From: Cellulomonas sp. ES6
Lineage (GTDB): Bacteria > Actinomycetota > Actinomycetes > Actinomycetales > Cellulomonadaceae
NCBI RefSeq assembly: GCF_030053835.1
Contig: NZ_CP125655.1
Location: 1,240,001 to 1,304,000 of the forward strand
Reading direction: 5' to 3'
DNA length: 64,000 nt
Positions 21,457-30,655 of the stretch are shown one piece after another; within the stretch, counting starts at the first letter, position 1, and each line of letters starts with the position of its first letter. The notes under the pieces were generated by a model, which saw only the letters and a list, made by a program, of their open reading frames with translations, did no database searches and had not been told where the DNA came from. The position numbers and the translations under genes were made by a program.

Positions 21457-23303
21457 TCAGCTCGCCGAGGCGGCCGAGCCCGGGGTCCAGTTCCAGAAGC
21501 CCGCGAAGATCGTCGGGTTGATCGAGATCTTCGAGATCCCGTCGATCTTCTCCGGGTTCCAGGCGGTGACGCCCGGGAACTGGAACAGGGTCACGCCGAA
21601 GGCGTCGTCGACCAGGTGCTTCTCGATCTGGCCGAGCAGCTCACCCTGCTCGTCGGGGTCGGTCGCGACCTGGAGCTCGTCGAACAGCGAGTCCACCTCC
21701 GGGTTCGAGTACCCGTAGAAGTTGTTCGTCGCGTCGGTCCGGTAGTTGGCGTCCGACTCCGTCACGGCCGTGGACTGCGACTGCCAGCCGAACAGGGCCG
21801 CGTCGTAGTAGGAGGTCGCGTTGGACAGGTCGGTGCCCCAGTCGGCCTGGACCTGGTACGGGGTGACCGTGATGCCGGCCTCCGCCGCGGACGCGGCGAT
21901 CAGCTGGAACTCGTTCTGGCGCCGGGTGTTCTCCGGGTCGAAGAGCAGGCGGACGTTGACCGCCGGCACGCCGGCCTCGGCGAGCAGCGCCTTGGCGCCC
22001 TCGATGTCGACCTCGCCGAACTGGGCGTCCTGGCCGGAGGCCTCGGAGACGGCGTCGTAGTTCGGCGAGCCGGGGACCACGGTGTAGGAGCTGCGCACCT
22101 GGGCGTTCTCGTTCAGCGGCTTGATGAGCGAGTCGACGATGTCCTGACGCGGGATCGTCTTGAGGAACGCCTGGCGGACCTTGAGCGCCTTGTCGGCGTC
22201 GCCGCCGTAGGTGGCCGGGTCGAACGGGCCGCCGTTGGCGAACTGCAGGTCGACGTGCTCGTAGGTGCCCTCGTCGGAGGTCTCCACCTTCAGGCTGTCG
22301 ATCGCCTGGATCGCCTCGAGGACGTCCGCGGTCGACTGCGGGCTGATGAGGTCGACCTCACCGTTCTGCAGCGCCTGGACCTGACCCATCGGGTCGCCGT
22401 TCCAGCGGACCGTGACGGTGCCGATCGACGCCTTGTTCGCGCCCTCGTAGGCCTCGTTGGCCTTGAGCGTCATGTACTGGTCCTTGACGAAGTCCGTCAT
22501 GACGTACGCGCCGTTGGACAGGTACAGGTTCGCGTCGTCCGGGAGCTCGGTGTAGTTGAAGTCGGTGCTCCAGACCTTGGCGATTTTGGAGAGCGTGTCG
22601 ACGTCGTTGTTGAGGATCGCGTCCTGCACCGCCTGCGTGGCGGCCTCGGCGTCCGACTCGTCCAGCGCGCGCTGACCGACGACGTGCGACGGCAGCGTGG
22701 GCGCCGTCATGCAGGTCTCCCAGTCCGCGAACGGCTTGGTGTAGGTGAACGTGATCGTGCTGCCGTCGATCTCGGGAGTCTCGATCAGGGCGGCGCGCAC
22801 GGGGAGGCGGCGTCGAAGTAGACACCGGCGTCCAGGGCGTCCTGGTTCGAGATGTTGCCCTCGTCGTCGTACTCGGCCTCGACGTTGTTGAACGTGCCGC
22901 TCTGGGCCGCCCACTCCAGGAGGAAGTCGGTCGGGGAGACCGCGACGCCGTCGGACCACTTCGCGGTGTCCGCGAAGGTGTACTCGATGGTCAGCGGGTC
23001 GTCCGAGGTCTTCTCGTACGTGCCGAACGACTCGTCCGGGACCAGGTTGAGCTCCTGGTCGTAGTAGTTGAAGCCGGCCTTGGTGAGGTACGTGATGACC
23101 GAGTTGGCCGTCGCGTTACCCGTGATGCTGTTCTGGTTGTACGAGTAGAACGGCTGGTTCCAGGCGATGTTCACCGAGGTCTCGGTGTTGATGCCCGAGT
23201 CGTCGGTGGTGTCGTCGCTGCCGGAGTCCGAGCAGGCCGTCAGCGCGAGGGCGCCGGCCGCAGCGATGGAGACCGCAGCGGCGGCCTTTCGTGTGATCCT
23301 CAA
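21457..23303 (-). CDS. ABC transporter family 5 peptide-binding lipoprotein (one frameshift)
   Basis: The protein (about 615 aa) is a DppA/OppA-type solute-binding protein. A signal peptide with lipobox LTAC (cysteine near residue 24) anchors it outside the membrane. Body motifs include AWNQPFYSYNQNS, TIEYTFADTAKWSDGVAVS, PTDFLLEW and the C-terminal DEQGELLGQIEKHLVDDAF. It is probably the first gene of the importer operon, transcribed toward dppB. A missing base in the run at 22801-22804 shifts the frame at DAASPVRAALIE. Substrate specificity cannot be read from the sequence. Confidence 0.9.
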
Positions 23304-23644
23304 TGTTCCTCCTGAGAAGGTGGCGCTCGGCCTCCGGCCCCTGCGCCGCGGCCGTCACCGGCTCGCGCAGGGCGGACGCACGCTCCCGCCATGGATGGGG
23401 ACACGCTAGTGGCGTTGAGACGGACATATCGGACACCCCCGAGGTGGGGGGCTGATCGTTACCGGATCGATACTGAGTAGTAGTGTCCAGCATTCAAGAC
23501 GGAACACGTGCGTAACGTCCCGGAAACATCGGGATCGCGACCGCACCGCCCCGCGCAGGTGCGCGCCGGGGCTCCTCCGCCGAGCGCCGGGGCGACCGGG
23601 TGTGCTATGAGCACCCGCGCGACAGGCCCCGGACGGCGCCGGGC
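23304..23644. other. intergenic region between the peptide-binding protein and MarR genes
   Basis: This is the only gene-free stretch over 300 bp. It must hold the importer promoter reading leftward; TTGAAT with a weak -10 (AGTATC) at 17-nt spacing near 23470-23500 is a candidate. A C5/G6 hairpin lies near 23436-23451. The AT-richer part (23400-23540) contrasts with the surroundings, as expected for a promoter. No ORF with family similarity was seen. Confidence 0.5.
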
Positions 23645-24147
23645 CTACCGCTCCCCCGCACCGGCCGGGGGCTCCCAGCCGCCCTCCTCGCGGACACCCC
23701 GCGCGATCCGCCGCCCGATCTCGCGCAGCTGCCGGGCCTGCGCCGAGGTCAGCCGGTCGAGCACCAGCCGGTGCACCGTCTCCACGTGACCGGGTGCGGC
23801 GTCGGCGACGACGCGGCGCCCGGCGTCGGTGAGGGACGCCAGCGTGTAGCGGCCGTCCTGCGGGTCGGGGCTGCGGCGCAGCCAGCCGCGCGCCTCCAGG
23901 CGGGCCGCCGCGCGCGACAGCCGGGACAGCGTGCTGTTGGCGTAGCCGGCGAGCACGCTCATGCGCAGCGTCCCGGCGTCGGCGCGGCTCAGCGCGTACA
24001 GCACGCCGTACTCGAAGTGCGTCAGACCCGCGTCCCGCTGCAGCTGGGCGTCGAGCGCCGGGGGCAGCCACTCCAGGACGGTGGCCAGGGCCGACCACGC
24101 CTCGAGCTCGGTGCCGGACAGCGCGCGGGGGTGCCGGGATCCGTCAT
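23645..24147 (-). CDS. MarR family transcriptional regulator (one frameshift)
   Basis: The protein (about 167 aa) is a winged-helix dimer-forming repressor: a helix with LDAQLQRDAGLTHFEYGVLY, the recognition region LAGYANSTLSRLSRAAARLE, and the wing RRSPDPQDGRYTLASLTDAG. A missing base in the G5 run at 24127-24131 shifts the frame after MTDPGTP. It is divergent from the SDR gene with a perfect palindrome between them, so it most likely represses itself and that gene. Confidence 0.87.
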
Positions 24148-24171
24148 GCCCCGCACCCTAGCCGCCCCGGT

Positions 24172-24191
24172 TGACTTGCTCAGGCAAGTCA
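24172..24191. promoter_or_regulatory. MarR operator palindrome
   Basis: TGACTTGCTCAGGCAAGTCA has perfect 8-bp arms and a 4-nt centre. It lies in the 107-bp divergent region and overlaps a TTGACT -35-like hexamer, as expected for a repressor site. Confidence 0.72.
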
Positions 24192-24254
24192 TCGCCGCCT
24201 ACCGTCACTTTCCTGAGCACGTGAACCTCACGGTGCGGGACGGAGGAGGACGAC

Positions 24255-25054
24255 ATGGATCTGCAGCTGACCGGCCGGAGGGCGTTCGTCAGCGGTCGAC
24301 CCAGGGCATCGGCCACGCGATCGCGCGGGGCCTGCTGGCCGAGGGGGCCGAGGTGGTCGTCAACGGGCGCGACGCCGGGCGGGTGCGGGCGGCCGTCGCC
24401 CGGCTGCGCGACGCCGCCCCGGGGGCCGTCGTGTCCGGCATCGCGGCCGACCTCGCCGACGCCGCGCAGGTGGAGCAGCTGCTGGACGAGCTCGGCGAGC
24501 TCGGCGACGTCGACGTGCTGGTCGCCAACGCCGGCGTCTTCGACGTGGCCCCGTTCGACCGGCTCACCGACGCCGACTGGCAGCGCCACCTCGACCTCAA
24601 CGTCATGAGCGCCGTCCGCCTGACCCGCCGGCTGCTCGGCCCCATGCTCGGCCGCGGGTGGGGCCGCGTCGTGCTCATCAGCAGCGAGTCCGGGGTGGAC
24701 GTCCCGGCCGACATGACCCACTACGGCGTCACGAAGGCCGCCCTGCTCGCGCTGGGGAACGGCCTGGCGAAGACCACCCGCGGGACCGGGGTCACGGTCA
24801 ACACCGTCCTCGGCGGGCCGACGTGGTCCGACGGCGTCGCCGCGACCGTGGAGCAGATCGCCGGCAGCCAGGGCGTGCCGGCCGGCGAGCTCCGGGCGTC
24901 GCTGGCCGCCGCCCGCACCACGTCGCTGCTGCAGCGGTTCATCGAGCCCGAGGAGATCGCCCGGCTCGCGGTGTACCTGGCCAGCCCGGTGTCGTCGGCC
25001 ACGAACGGCGCCGCCGTCCGTGCGGACGGGGGCGTGCTCACGACGTTGCTGTGA
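24255..25054 (+). CDS. SDR family oxidoreductase (one frameshift)
   Basis: The classical short-chain dehydrogenase (about 266 aa) has the NAD(P)-binding TGxxxGxG equivalent near SGSTQGIGHAIARG, the NAG motif in VLVANAGVFD, the catalytic Ser in LISSESG and the YxxxK pair in HYGVTKAALLALGNGLAK. A missing G at 24294-24295 breaks the frame at residue 14. The substrate is unknown. Control by the divergent MarR suggests a response to a small aromatic or xenobiotic ligand, which is inference. It is convergent with the RsmC-like gene. Confidence 0.9.
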
Positions 25055-25069
25055 GCCGCTCGACCGCGT

Positions 25070-25098
25070 CCGGGCGCCTCACGGTCCGCGGCGCCCGG
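25070..25098. terminator. putative bidirectional terminator hairpin
   Basis: CCGGGCGCC and its complement form a 9-bp stem with an 11-nt loop in the 49-bp gap between the convergent SDR and methyltransferase genes. No T-tract is present. Confidence 0.45.
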
Positions 25099-25103
25099 GG
25101 CGG

Positions 25104-26233
25104 TCAGGCCCGACGGGACGCGGTGATCGTGAACTTCGGGTTCCGCGCGACCTGCCGGGTCGGGCCGACCGCCTCCCGCAGCGCCGGCCGGTAGCCGAGC
25201 CCCGAGTTCCACACGCACCACAGCTCGCCGCCCGGGCGCAGCACCCGCGCCGCCTCCGCGAACAGCCCGCGGGCCACCCCGTCGTGCACCGCGGCGCCGA
25301 CGTGGAACGGCGGGTTCAGCAGGACGAGGTCCGCGCTCGCGTCCGCGATCCCGGCGGTCCCCGGGCGCGCCGGACGCGGACCCGCTCCCCCAGCGCGTTC
25401 GCCGCGACGGTCGCCCGGGCGGACGCGACGGCCGCCGCGGACTCGTCGGTGGCCACGACCTCGACGCCCGGGCGCGCGGTGGCCAGCGCGGACGCCAGCA
25501 CACCGGTGCCGCAGCCGAGGTCGACGGCGGTGCGGGCGTCCGGCACCGCACCGGCCAGGTGCTCGGCCAGGAACCGCGTCCCGATGTCGACGCGCGCACC
25601 GGCGAACGCCGCGCCGTGCGCGCAGACCGTCAGGCCGAGGTCGTCGTGCAGCGCGGTGACGGGCCAGGCGTCCTCGCCCGAGGAGGGGCGGGGCTCCGCG
25701 GCGTGCAGCACCCGGGCCTTCTGCCTCCCGCGGCTGGCCCGCACGACGCCGAAGTGGCGGGCCAGCACCTCGTTCATCGCCCGGGACATGTGCTTCTCCC
25801 GGCCCGCGGCGACCACCGCGACCGCCGGGTCGGCGTGTCGCGCGACGAGCCCGGCCACCTCGTCCAGCGCGTCGAGCGACCGCGGCAGCAGGAGCAGCAC
25901 GACGCGCGCCCCGGAGACGAGCTCCGGCCCGAGCCCGGCGAGCGACCGGAACGCGTCCGCGCCGCCGAGCCGGGCAGCGTTCCCCGCCAGCGCGAGCTCG
26001 CCCGTGAGCCGGTCGGTGTGCGCGCGGACCCCGCTGAGACCGAACCGGTGCACCGCCCCGAGCGTCACCGCGCCGTACCGGTCGCCGACCACCACGACCG
26101 TGCCCGGCGCGGCGCCGTCGAGCAGCGGCGCCGCCTCGTCGAGGAGCAGCCGGTCCGCGGCGTCCACCGCGACCAGGTCGGGCGCGGGGATCTCGGGGTC
26201 GCAGCGCAGCGCGGCGAGCAGGGCCTCGGTCAC
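25104..26233 (-). CDS. class I SAM-dependent methyltransferase, RsmC-like (one frameshift)
   Basis: The protein (about 376 aa) has the two-domain layout of 16S rRNA m2G1207 methyltransferase RsmC: an N-terminal catalytically dead half (VVVVGDRYGAVTLG) and a C-terminal half with the SAM motif DLGCGTGVLASALA and the NPPFHVG motif for guanine N2 methylation. A missing base near 25365-25375 splits it just before the NPPF motif. The GTG start overlaps the vapC stop by four bases, so it may be cotranslated with the toxin-antitoxin pair. Confidence 0.85.
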
Positions 26234-26649
26234 GCGGTCCACGGGTTGACGAGATCCACACCGGTGCCGTCGAAGTCCCGGACGTTCCGGGTGGCGCACG
26301 TGGCTCCGTGCGCCAGGCAGATCGCCGCGATCTGGGCGTCAGCGGTGTGGATCGGCCGACCCGCCCGCTCGCGCGCGGCGAGGACGTCCGCGTACTGCTC
26401 GGCGGCTGCCACGTCGAACGGCAGGATGGCCCGGGTCGCGCGATAGGGCTCCAACGCGTCGTGGAGCATCCCGGCGAGCGCGGTGCGGCGCTGCCCGTCG
26501 GGGAGCCGACGGACCCCGGCGAGCAGCTCGGCGAGCGTCACGGCAGCGATCGCGACCTCCCCGGTCAGCCCTTCGAGCCAGGCCACGACCCGCGCCTCGG
26601 GCTCGGGCCGGAAGACCTCCGAGATGACGTGGGTGTCCAGCACGATCAT
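26230..26649 (-). CDS. vapC: PIN domain toxin VapC/FitB-type
   Basis: The 139-aa PIN-domain RNase keeps the acidic metal-binding residues D5 (MIVLDTHVISEVFRP), E41 (LAELLAG), D104 (HTADAQIAA) and D125 (NVRDFDG). It follows the antitoxin with an ATGA overlap, the usual toxin-antitoxin arrangement. The SEVFRPEPE segment resembles FitB. The target RNA is unknown. It overlaps the methyltransferase start downstream. Confidence 0.92.
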   Translation of the reverse strand: MIVLDTHVISEVFRPEPEARVVAWLEGLTGEVAIAAVTLAELLAGVRRLPDGQRRTALAGMLHDALEPYRATRAILPFDVAAAEQYADVLAARERAGRPIHTADAQIAAICLAHGATCATRNVRDFDGTGVDLVNPWTA

Positions 26650-26879
26650 TCGAGGTCCACCGCCCGGGCGTCGTCGCTGCGCTCCGGCACGACGAGGCCC
26701 TCGACGCCACCGACCTGACGGGCCGCCCGGAGGAGGGCCACACCGATGTGGGGGCGGCGAGCAGCCCTGGTGAGGATGTCGCGCGCCTCAGCCTCCATGG
26801 ACCGGCCGTGCTCCTTGGCCTGGGCGGCGAGCTGCTGCTTCACGGACTCGTCGAGCCCGCGGACGACGATGGTGGACAT
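26646..26879 (-). CDS. vapB: ribbon-helix-helix antitoxin VapB/FitA-type
   Basis: The 77-aa protein has an N-terminal RHH DNA-binding domain (TIVVRGLDESVKQQLAAQA, EHGRSMEAEARDIL) of the FitA type and a flexible acidic C-terminus (PERSDDARAVDLE) that would bind and inhibit the PIN toxin. The ATG has a good GGAGG ribosome site. A 12-bp-arm palindrome directly upstream is the expected autoregulatory operator. Confidence 0.92.
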   Translation of the reverse strand: MSTIVVRGLDESVKQQLAAQAKEHGRSMEAEARDILTRAARRPHIGVALLRAARQVGGVEGLVVPERSDDARAVDLE

Positions 26880-26895
26880 GCTGGCGACCTCCCTC

Positions 26896-26925
26896 CGAAC
26901 TGCTAGCCCTGATGCTAGCAGTTCG
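26896..26925. promoter_or_regulatory. vapBC operator palindrome
   Basis: CGAACTGCTAGC, a 6-nt centre (CCTGAT) and the exact complement GCTAGCAGTTCG form perfect 12-bp arms. It begins 17 bp upstream of the vapB start and contains the TGCTAGCA-type half-sites known for FitAB-like RHH antitoxins. Confidence 0.82.
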
Positions 26926-26942
26926 TCGGTGCCGGCAGCCGG

Positions 26943-28028
26943 TCACACGTTGAAGCGGAACTCCACCACGTCGCCGTCGGCCATGACGTAGTCCTTGCCC
27001 TCGATGCGCGCCTTGCCGGCGGACCGGGCGGCCGCGACCGAGCCGGCCTCGACCAGGTCGTCGAACGAGATGACCTCGGCCTTGATGAAGCCCTTCTGGA
27101 AGTCCGTGTGGATGACGCCGGCGGCCTGCGGGGCCGTCCAGCCCTGCCGGATCGTCCAGGCGCGCGACTCCTTCGGCCCGGCCGTCAGGTACGTCTGCAG
27201 GCCGAGGGTGTGGAACCCGACGCGGGCGAGCTGGTCGAGGCCCGCCTCCTCCTGGCCGTTCTCGGCGAGCATCTCCTTGGCCTCGTCCGGCTCGAGCTCG
27301 ACCAGGTCGGACTCGAACTTCGCGTCGAGGAAGATGGCGTCGGCCGGGGCGACGAGCGCGCGCAGCTCCTCCTGCATCGCGGTGTCCGCCAGGCCGGCGT
27401 CGTCGGTGTTGAAGACGTAGATGAACGGCTTGGCCGTCATGAGCTGCAGCGGCGCCAGGTCCGCGAGCTCGAGGCCGGCGGCCTTCGCGCCCTGGAAGAG
27501 CGTCTGGCCCGTCTCCAGCACGGCCTGCGCGGCCTGGGCGGCGGCGAGCTCGGCCGGGTCCGCCTTCTTGGCGCGGACCTCCTTCTCGAGCCGGGGCACG
27601 ATCTTCTCGAGCGTCTGCAGGTCGGCGAGGACGAGCTCGGTGTTGATCGTCTCGATGTCGTCGCGCGGCGACACGCGCCCGTCCACGTGCACGACGTCCG
27701 GGTCGGCGAACGCGCGCGTGACCTGGCAGATCGCGTCGGCCTCGCGGATGTTCGCCAGGAACTTGTTGCCCAGCCCCTCGCCCTCGCTGGCGCCCTTGAC
27801 GATGCCCGCGATGTCGACGAACGACACGGTCGCGGGCAGGATCCGCTCGCTGCCGAAGATCTCCGCGAGCTTCTCCAGGCGCGGGTCGGGCAGCGGCACG
27901 ACGCCGACGTTCGGCTCGATGGTGGCGAACGGGTAGTTCGCCGCGAGCACCTGCGCGCGGGTCAGGGCGTTGAAGAGGGTGGACTTGCCGACGTTGGGCA
28001 GGCCGACGATGCCGATGGTGAGTGCCAC
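26943..28028 (-). CDS. ychF: redox-regulated ATPase YchF (Obg family)
   Basis: The intact 361-aa protein has the OBG-type G domain (IVGLPNVGKSTLFNALT, ATIEPNVGVVPLPDPRL, FVDIAGIVKGASEGEGLGN), but the NxxE-type G4 replacement makes the family ATP-specific. A coiled-coil insertion (about 130-200) and a TGS domain ending GDVVEFRFNV complete it. YchF binds ribosomes and tempers the oxidative stress response. The start is a GTG. The operator and RBS of vapB begin only 16-64 bp past its stop on the other side, as in other actinobacteria where TA genes neighbour ychF. Confidence 0.95.
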   Translation of the reverse strand: MALTIGIVGLPNVGKSTLFNALTRAQVLAANYPFATIEPNVGVVPLPDPRLEKLAEIFGSERILPATVSFVDIAGIVKGASEGEGLGNKFLANIREADAICQVTRAFADPDVVHVDGRVSPRDDIETINTELVLADLQTLEKIVPRLEKEVRAKKADPAELAAAQAAQAVLETGQTLFQGAKAAGLELADLAPLQLMTAKPFIYVFNTDDAGLADTAMQEELRALVAPADAIFLDAKFESDLVELEPDEAKEMLAENGQEEAGLDQLARVGFHTLGLQTYLTAGPKESRAWTIRQGWTAPQAAGVIHTDFQKGFIKAEVISFDDLVEAGSVAAARSAGKARIEGKDYVMADGDVVEFRFNV

Positions 28029-28133
28029 GGGCGACCATCCTAGGGGGCCGCGCGGCGGGCGGCCGGGGCCGTGGACGCCGGAGCACGCGGCGCGGCGGGC
28101 CGGGGGCGGTCACGGGCCGCCACCGCGGGTCCC

Positions 28134-29694
28134 TCAGGCGAAGGAGCGCAGCGCCTGCAGCAGCTCCGGCGCCCGGCGGTCGTACTCCCGGGCGCCGAGC
28201 CGGATCCCGCCGAGCAGCACCGCCACGCCGACCCCGGGGCGACCACGACCGTGAGCGCCACGAGGACCGCGTTCCCGGTGAGCACGGCGGCGACCGCGAG
28301 CGCGACGCCCGGCAGGCACAGCGCCCCGAGGACGAGCATCCCGACCCACTGGGTCACCATCGTGGCGAACGACGAGCCCTGCGGCGTCGTGAACGGGCTC
28401 TCCCCGGCTTCGGCACGGGGTAGACGACGCGCGCGGAGAACACGCTCGCCGCGCCCACGCCCGTGAGCAGGACGCCGACCGAGCCGGCGAGCACCGGCAG
28501 GGTCGCGCCCCACCGGCCGGAACCGGCGAGCACCACGACGTCCGTCACCAGCACCGCCGCCCCGCCCACGAGCAGGCCGGCCAGCGCCCGCCCCGCGCGG
28601 TCCACGCGGCCGTCGACGGGTGCGGCGACGTGCGTCCAGAACGCGGTGTAGTCGGACGACACGTCCGTCGACAGGGACCACCCCATGACGAACGCGACCA
28701 GCAGGCCCGCCCACAGCAGCGACGTGCCGCCCCGCCCGAGGAACCACAGCAGCAGCACCAGCACCGGCACCACGGCGACCGCGCCGGCGTAGCGGGCGTC
28801 GCGCACCCAGTACGTGAGGCAGCGCGCGGCCACCGCACCGGTCGGGGTGGCCGGCAGCCGCCCGAAGAACCCGAGCCCGGTGCTGCGCGCCGCGGGGCCG
28901 GCCCCCGGCGGGCGCACGAGCGCTGCGGCCATCGCCCGGTCCCACACCAGCGCACCGAGGGCGAGGGAGGCGCACGCCACCGCGAGCTTGCCCAGCGCGG
29001 CGAGCCACGCGCCGGCGGCGACGTCCGCCGCGAGCGCCCACGGCGCCCCGAGCGGCGTCCAGCCGACGACGACGGCCACCCCGGGGCGCGTCGTCGCGAC
29101 GGCGCTCAGTCCCGCGGTGACGCCGATGATGATCGGTCCCGCGAGGATCAGGGGCACGAACGCCAGCACGGCCGCGACCTCGCGGAACCGCCGCCCGCGC
29201 ACCAGCGGCGCCAGCAGGGTGGTGAGAGCCCGGGAGCCCACGACGCACAGCGCGACACCGAGCGCGGCGCCGACGAGGGCGGCGACGGCCGCGACCGGGG
29301 TGCGCCACCACACCAGGGCGGTCGCCGCCGAGACCACGGTCGTCGCGACGCCCGGCAGCCCGACCAGCCCGCCGACCGCCAGCCCCAGCAGCAGCGTCCG
29401 GCGCCGCACCGGGAACAGCCGGAACCGGTCCGGGTCCAGCGTGCTGTCCACGCCGAACGCCACGAGCGGCAGCAGCCACCACCCGGCGACCAGCAGGGTC
29501 CCGCCGAGCACCACGACCGTGCGTGCCAGCTCCTCGTCGCGCTGCACGCCGAGCGCGACGAGGCCGACCACCGCGAGCACCACCAGGAACGCCGTGTACG
29601 CGCCGCCGAGCACCAGCCCGACGACCCGCCACGTGCTCCGCCGCAGGCCGCCCCGCAGCAGCGACAGCTTCAGTCGGACGAGGTGTGCAACCAC
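28134..29694 (-). CDS. ABC-2-like exporter membrane protein (two frameshifts)
   Basis: The protein (about 520 aa) has some 12 hydrophobic segments arranged in pairs, beginning VAHLVRLKLSLLRGGLRR. It resembles actinobacterial ABC exporter permeases cotranscribed with a single ATPase. Missing bases at 28402-28405 and 28232-28235 shift the frame twice near the C-terminus, which ends LLQALRSFA. The GTG start overlaps the ATPase gene by 25 bases. Substrate unknown. Confidence 0.78.
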
Positions 29695-30551
29695 GCCAGC
29701 CCCTCCTCGCTGCGGCGGCCGCCGACCAGCTCGACGAAGCGGTCCTCCAGCGACTCCGCGCCGCGCACCTCGTCCACCGTGCCCTGCGCCAGCACCCGGC
29801 CGGCCGCGATCACGGCGACGTGGTCGCACATGCGCTGCACCAGGTCCATGACGTGCGACGAGACCACCACGGTGCCCCCGTCCGCGACGTACGACGCGAG
29901 GATGTCCCGGATGTTCGCCGCCGACACCGGGTCGACCGCCTCGAACGGCTCGTCGAGCACGAGCACGCGCGGGGCGTGGACGAGCGCGCACGCCAGCGCG
30001 ATCTTCTTGGTCATGCCCGCGGAGTAGTCGACGACCAGGGTGTCCGCGTCCGCGGTCAGGTCGAACGCCCGCAGCAGGTCGGCGGTCCGGTCGCCGACCG
30101 TCGCCCGGTCGAGGCCGTGCAGCAGCCCGGCGTACGTCACGAGCTGGGCACCGGTGAGGCGGTCGAACAGGCGGACCCCGTCGGGCAGCACGCCCAGCAT
30201 CCGCTTGACGGGCAGGGGGTCGGACCACAGGTCGTGCCCCCGCACCACCACGCGGCCGAAGTCGGGGCGCAGCAGGCCGGTCGCCATCGACAGGGTCGTC
30301 GTCTTGCCGGCGCCGTTCGGGCCGACGAGGCCGTACAGCGAGCCGGCCGGCACCTCGAGGGAGACGTCGGCGACGGCGATCTTGGTGCCGAACCGCTTCC
30401 ACAGGCCCTGGATGGACAGGGCGGGTGGGCGCGGGGCGGGCGCGGCGGGCGCGTGCGGGGAGGGCGCCGGCGGCGCGTCCGCCGCAGCGGCGTCCCCGGA
30501 CGGGGCCGCGTCGTCGGGCCGGGCAGGGCTCAGGGGCTCGTCCGCGGTCAT
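29670..30551 (-). CDS. ABC exporter ATP-binding protein
   Basis: The intact 293-aa protein has an Ala/Pro-rich N-terminal extension (about 50 residues), then Walker A VGPNGAGKTTTLSMATG, an atypical signature VDYSAGMTKKIALACAL, Walker B RVLVLDEPFEAVD and the switch His in VVSSHVMDLV. The layout matches DrrA/CcmA-like exporters. It is coupled by overlap to the membrane component downstream and divergent from rmuC. Confidence 0.88.
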   Translation of the reverse strand: MTADEPLSPARPDDAAPSGDAAAADAPPAPSPHAPAAPAPRPPALSIQGLWKRFGTKIAVADVSLEVPAGSLYGLVGPNGAGKTTTLSMATGLLRPDFGRVVVRGHDLWSDPLPVKRMLGVLPDGVRLFDRLTGAQLVTYAGLLHGLDRATVGDRTADLLRAFDLTADADTLVVDYSAGMTKKIALACALVHAPRVLVLDEPFEAVDPVSAANIRDILASYVADGGTVVVSSHVMDLVQRMCDHVAVIAAGRVLAQGTVDEVRGAESLEDRFVELVGGRRSEEGLAWLHTSSD

Positions 30552-30655
30552 CGGCCCAGCATAGGAGGGGTGCGTGCCCGCCCGCCCGGCGTCCGCCGCC
30601 CGGGCCGGCGCGCGGGTCCCGGGGTGTGTCGGTGGTGGCTGGCAGGCTGCGGCGC

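Noticed and set aside
26230..26925. vapBC as part of a mobile island.
   Set aside because: No transposase, integrase, flanking repeats or composition change. The operon overlaps a core-type methyltransferase gene and sits next to ychF.
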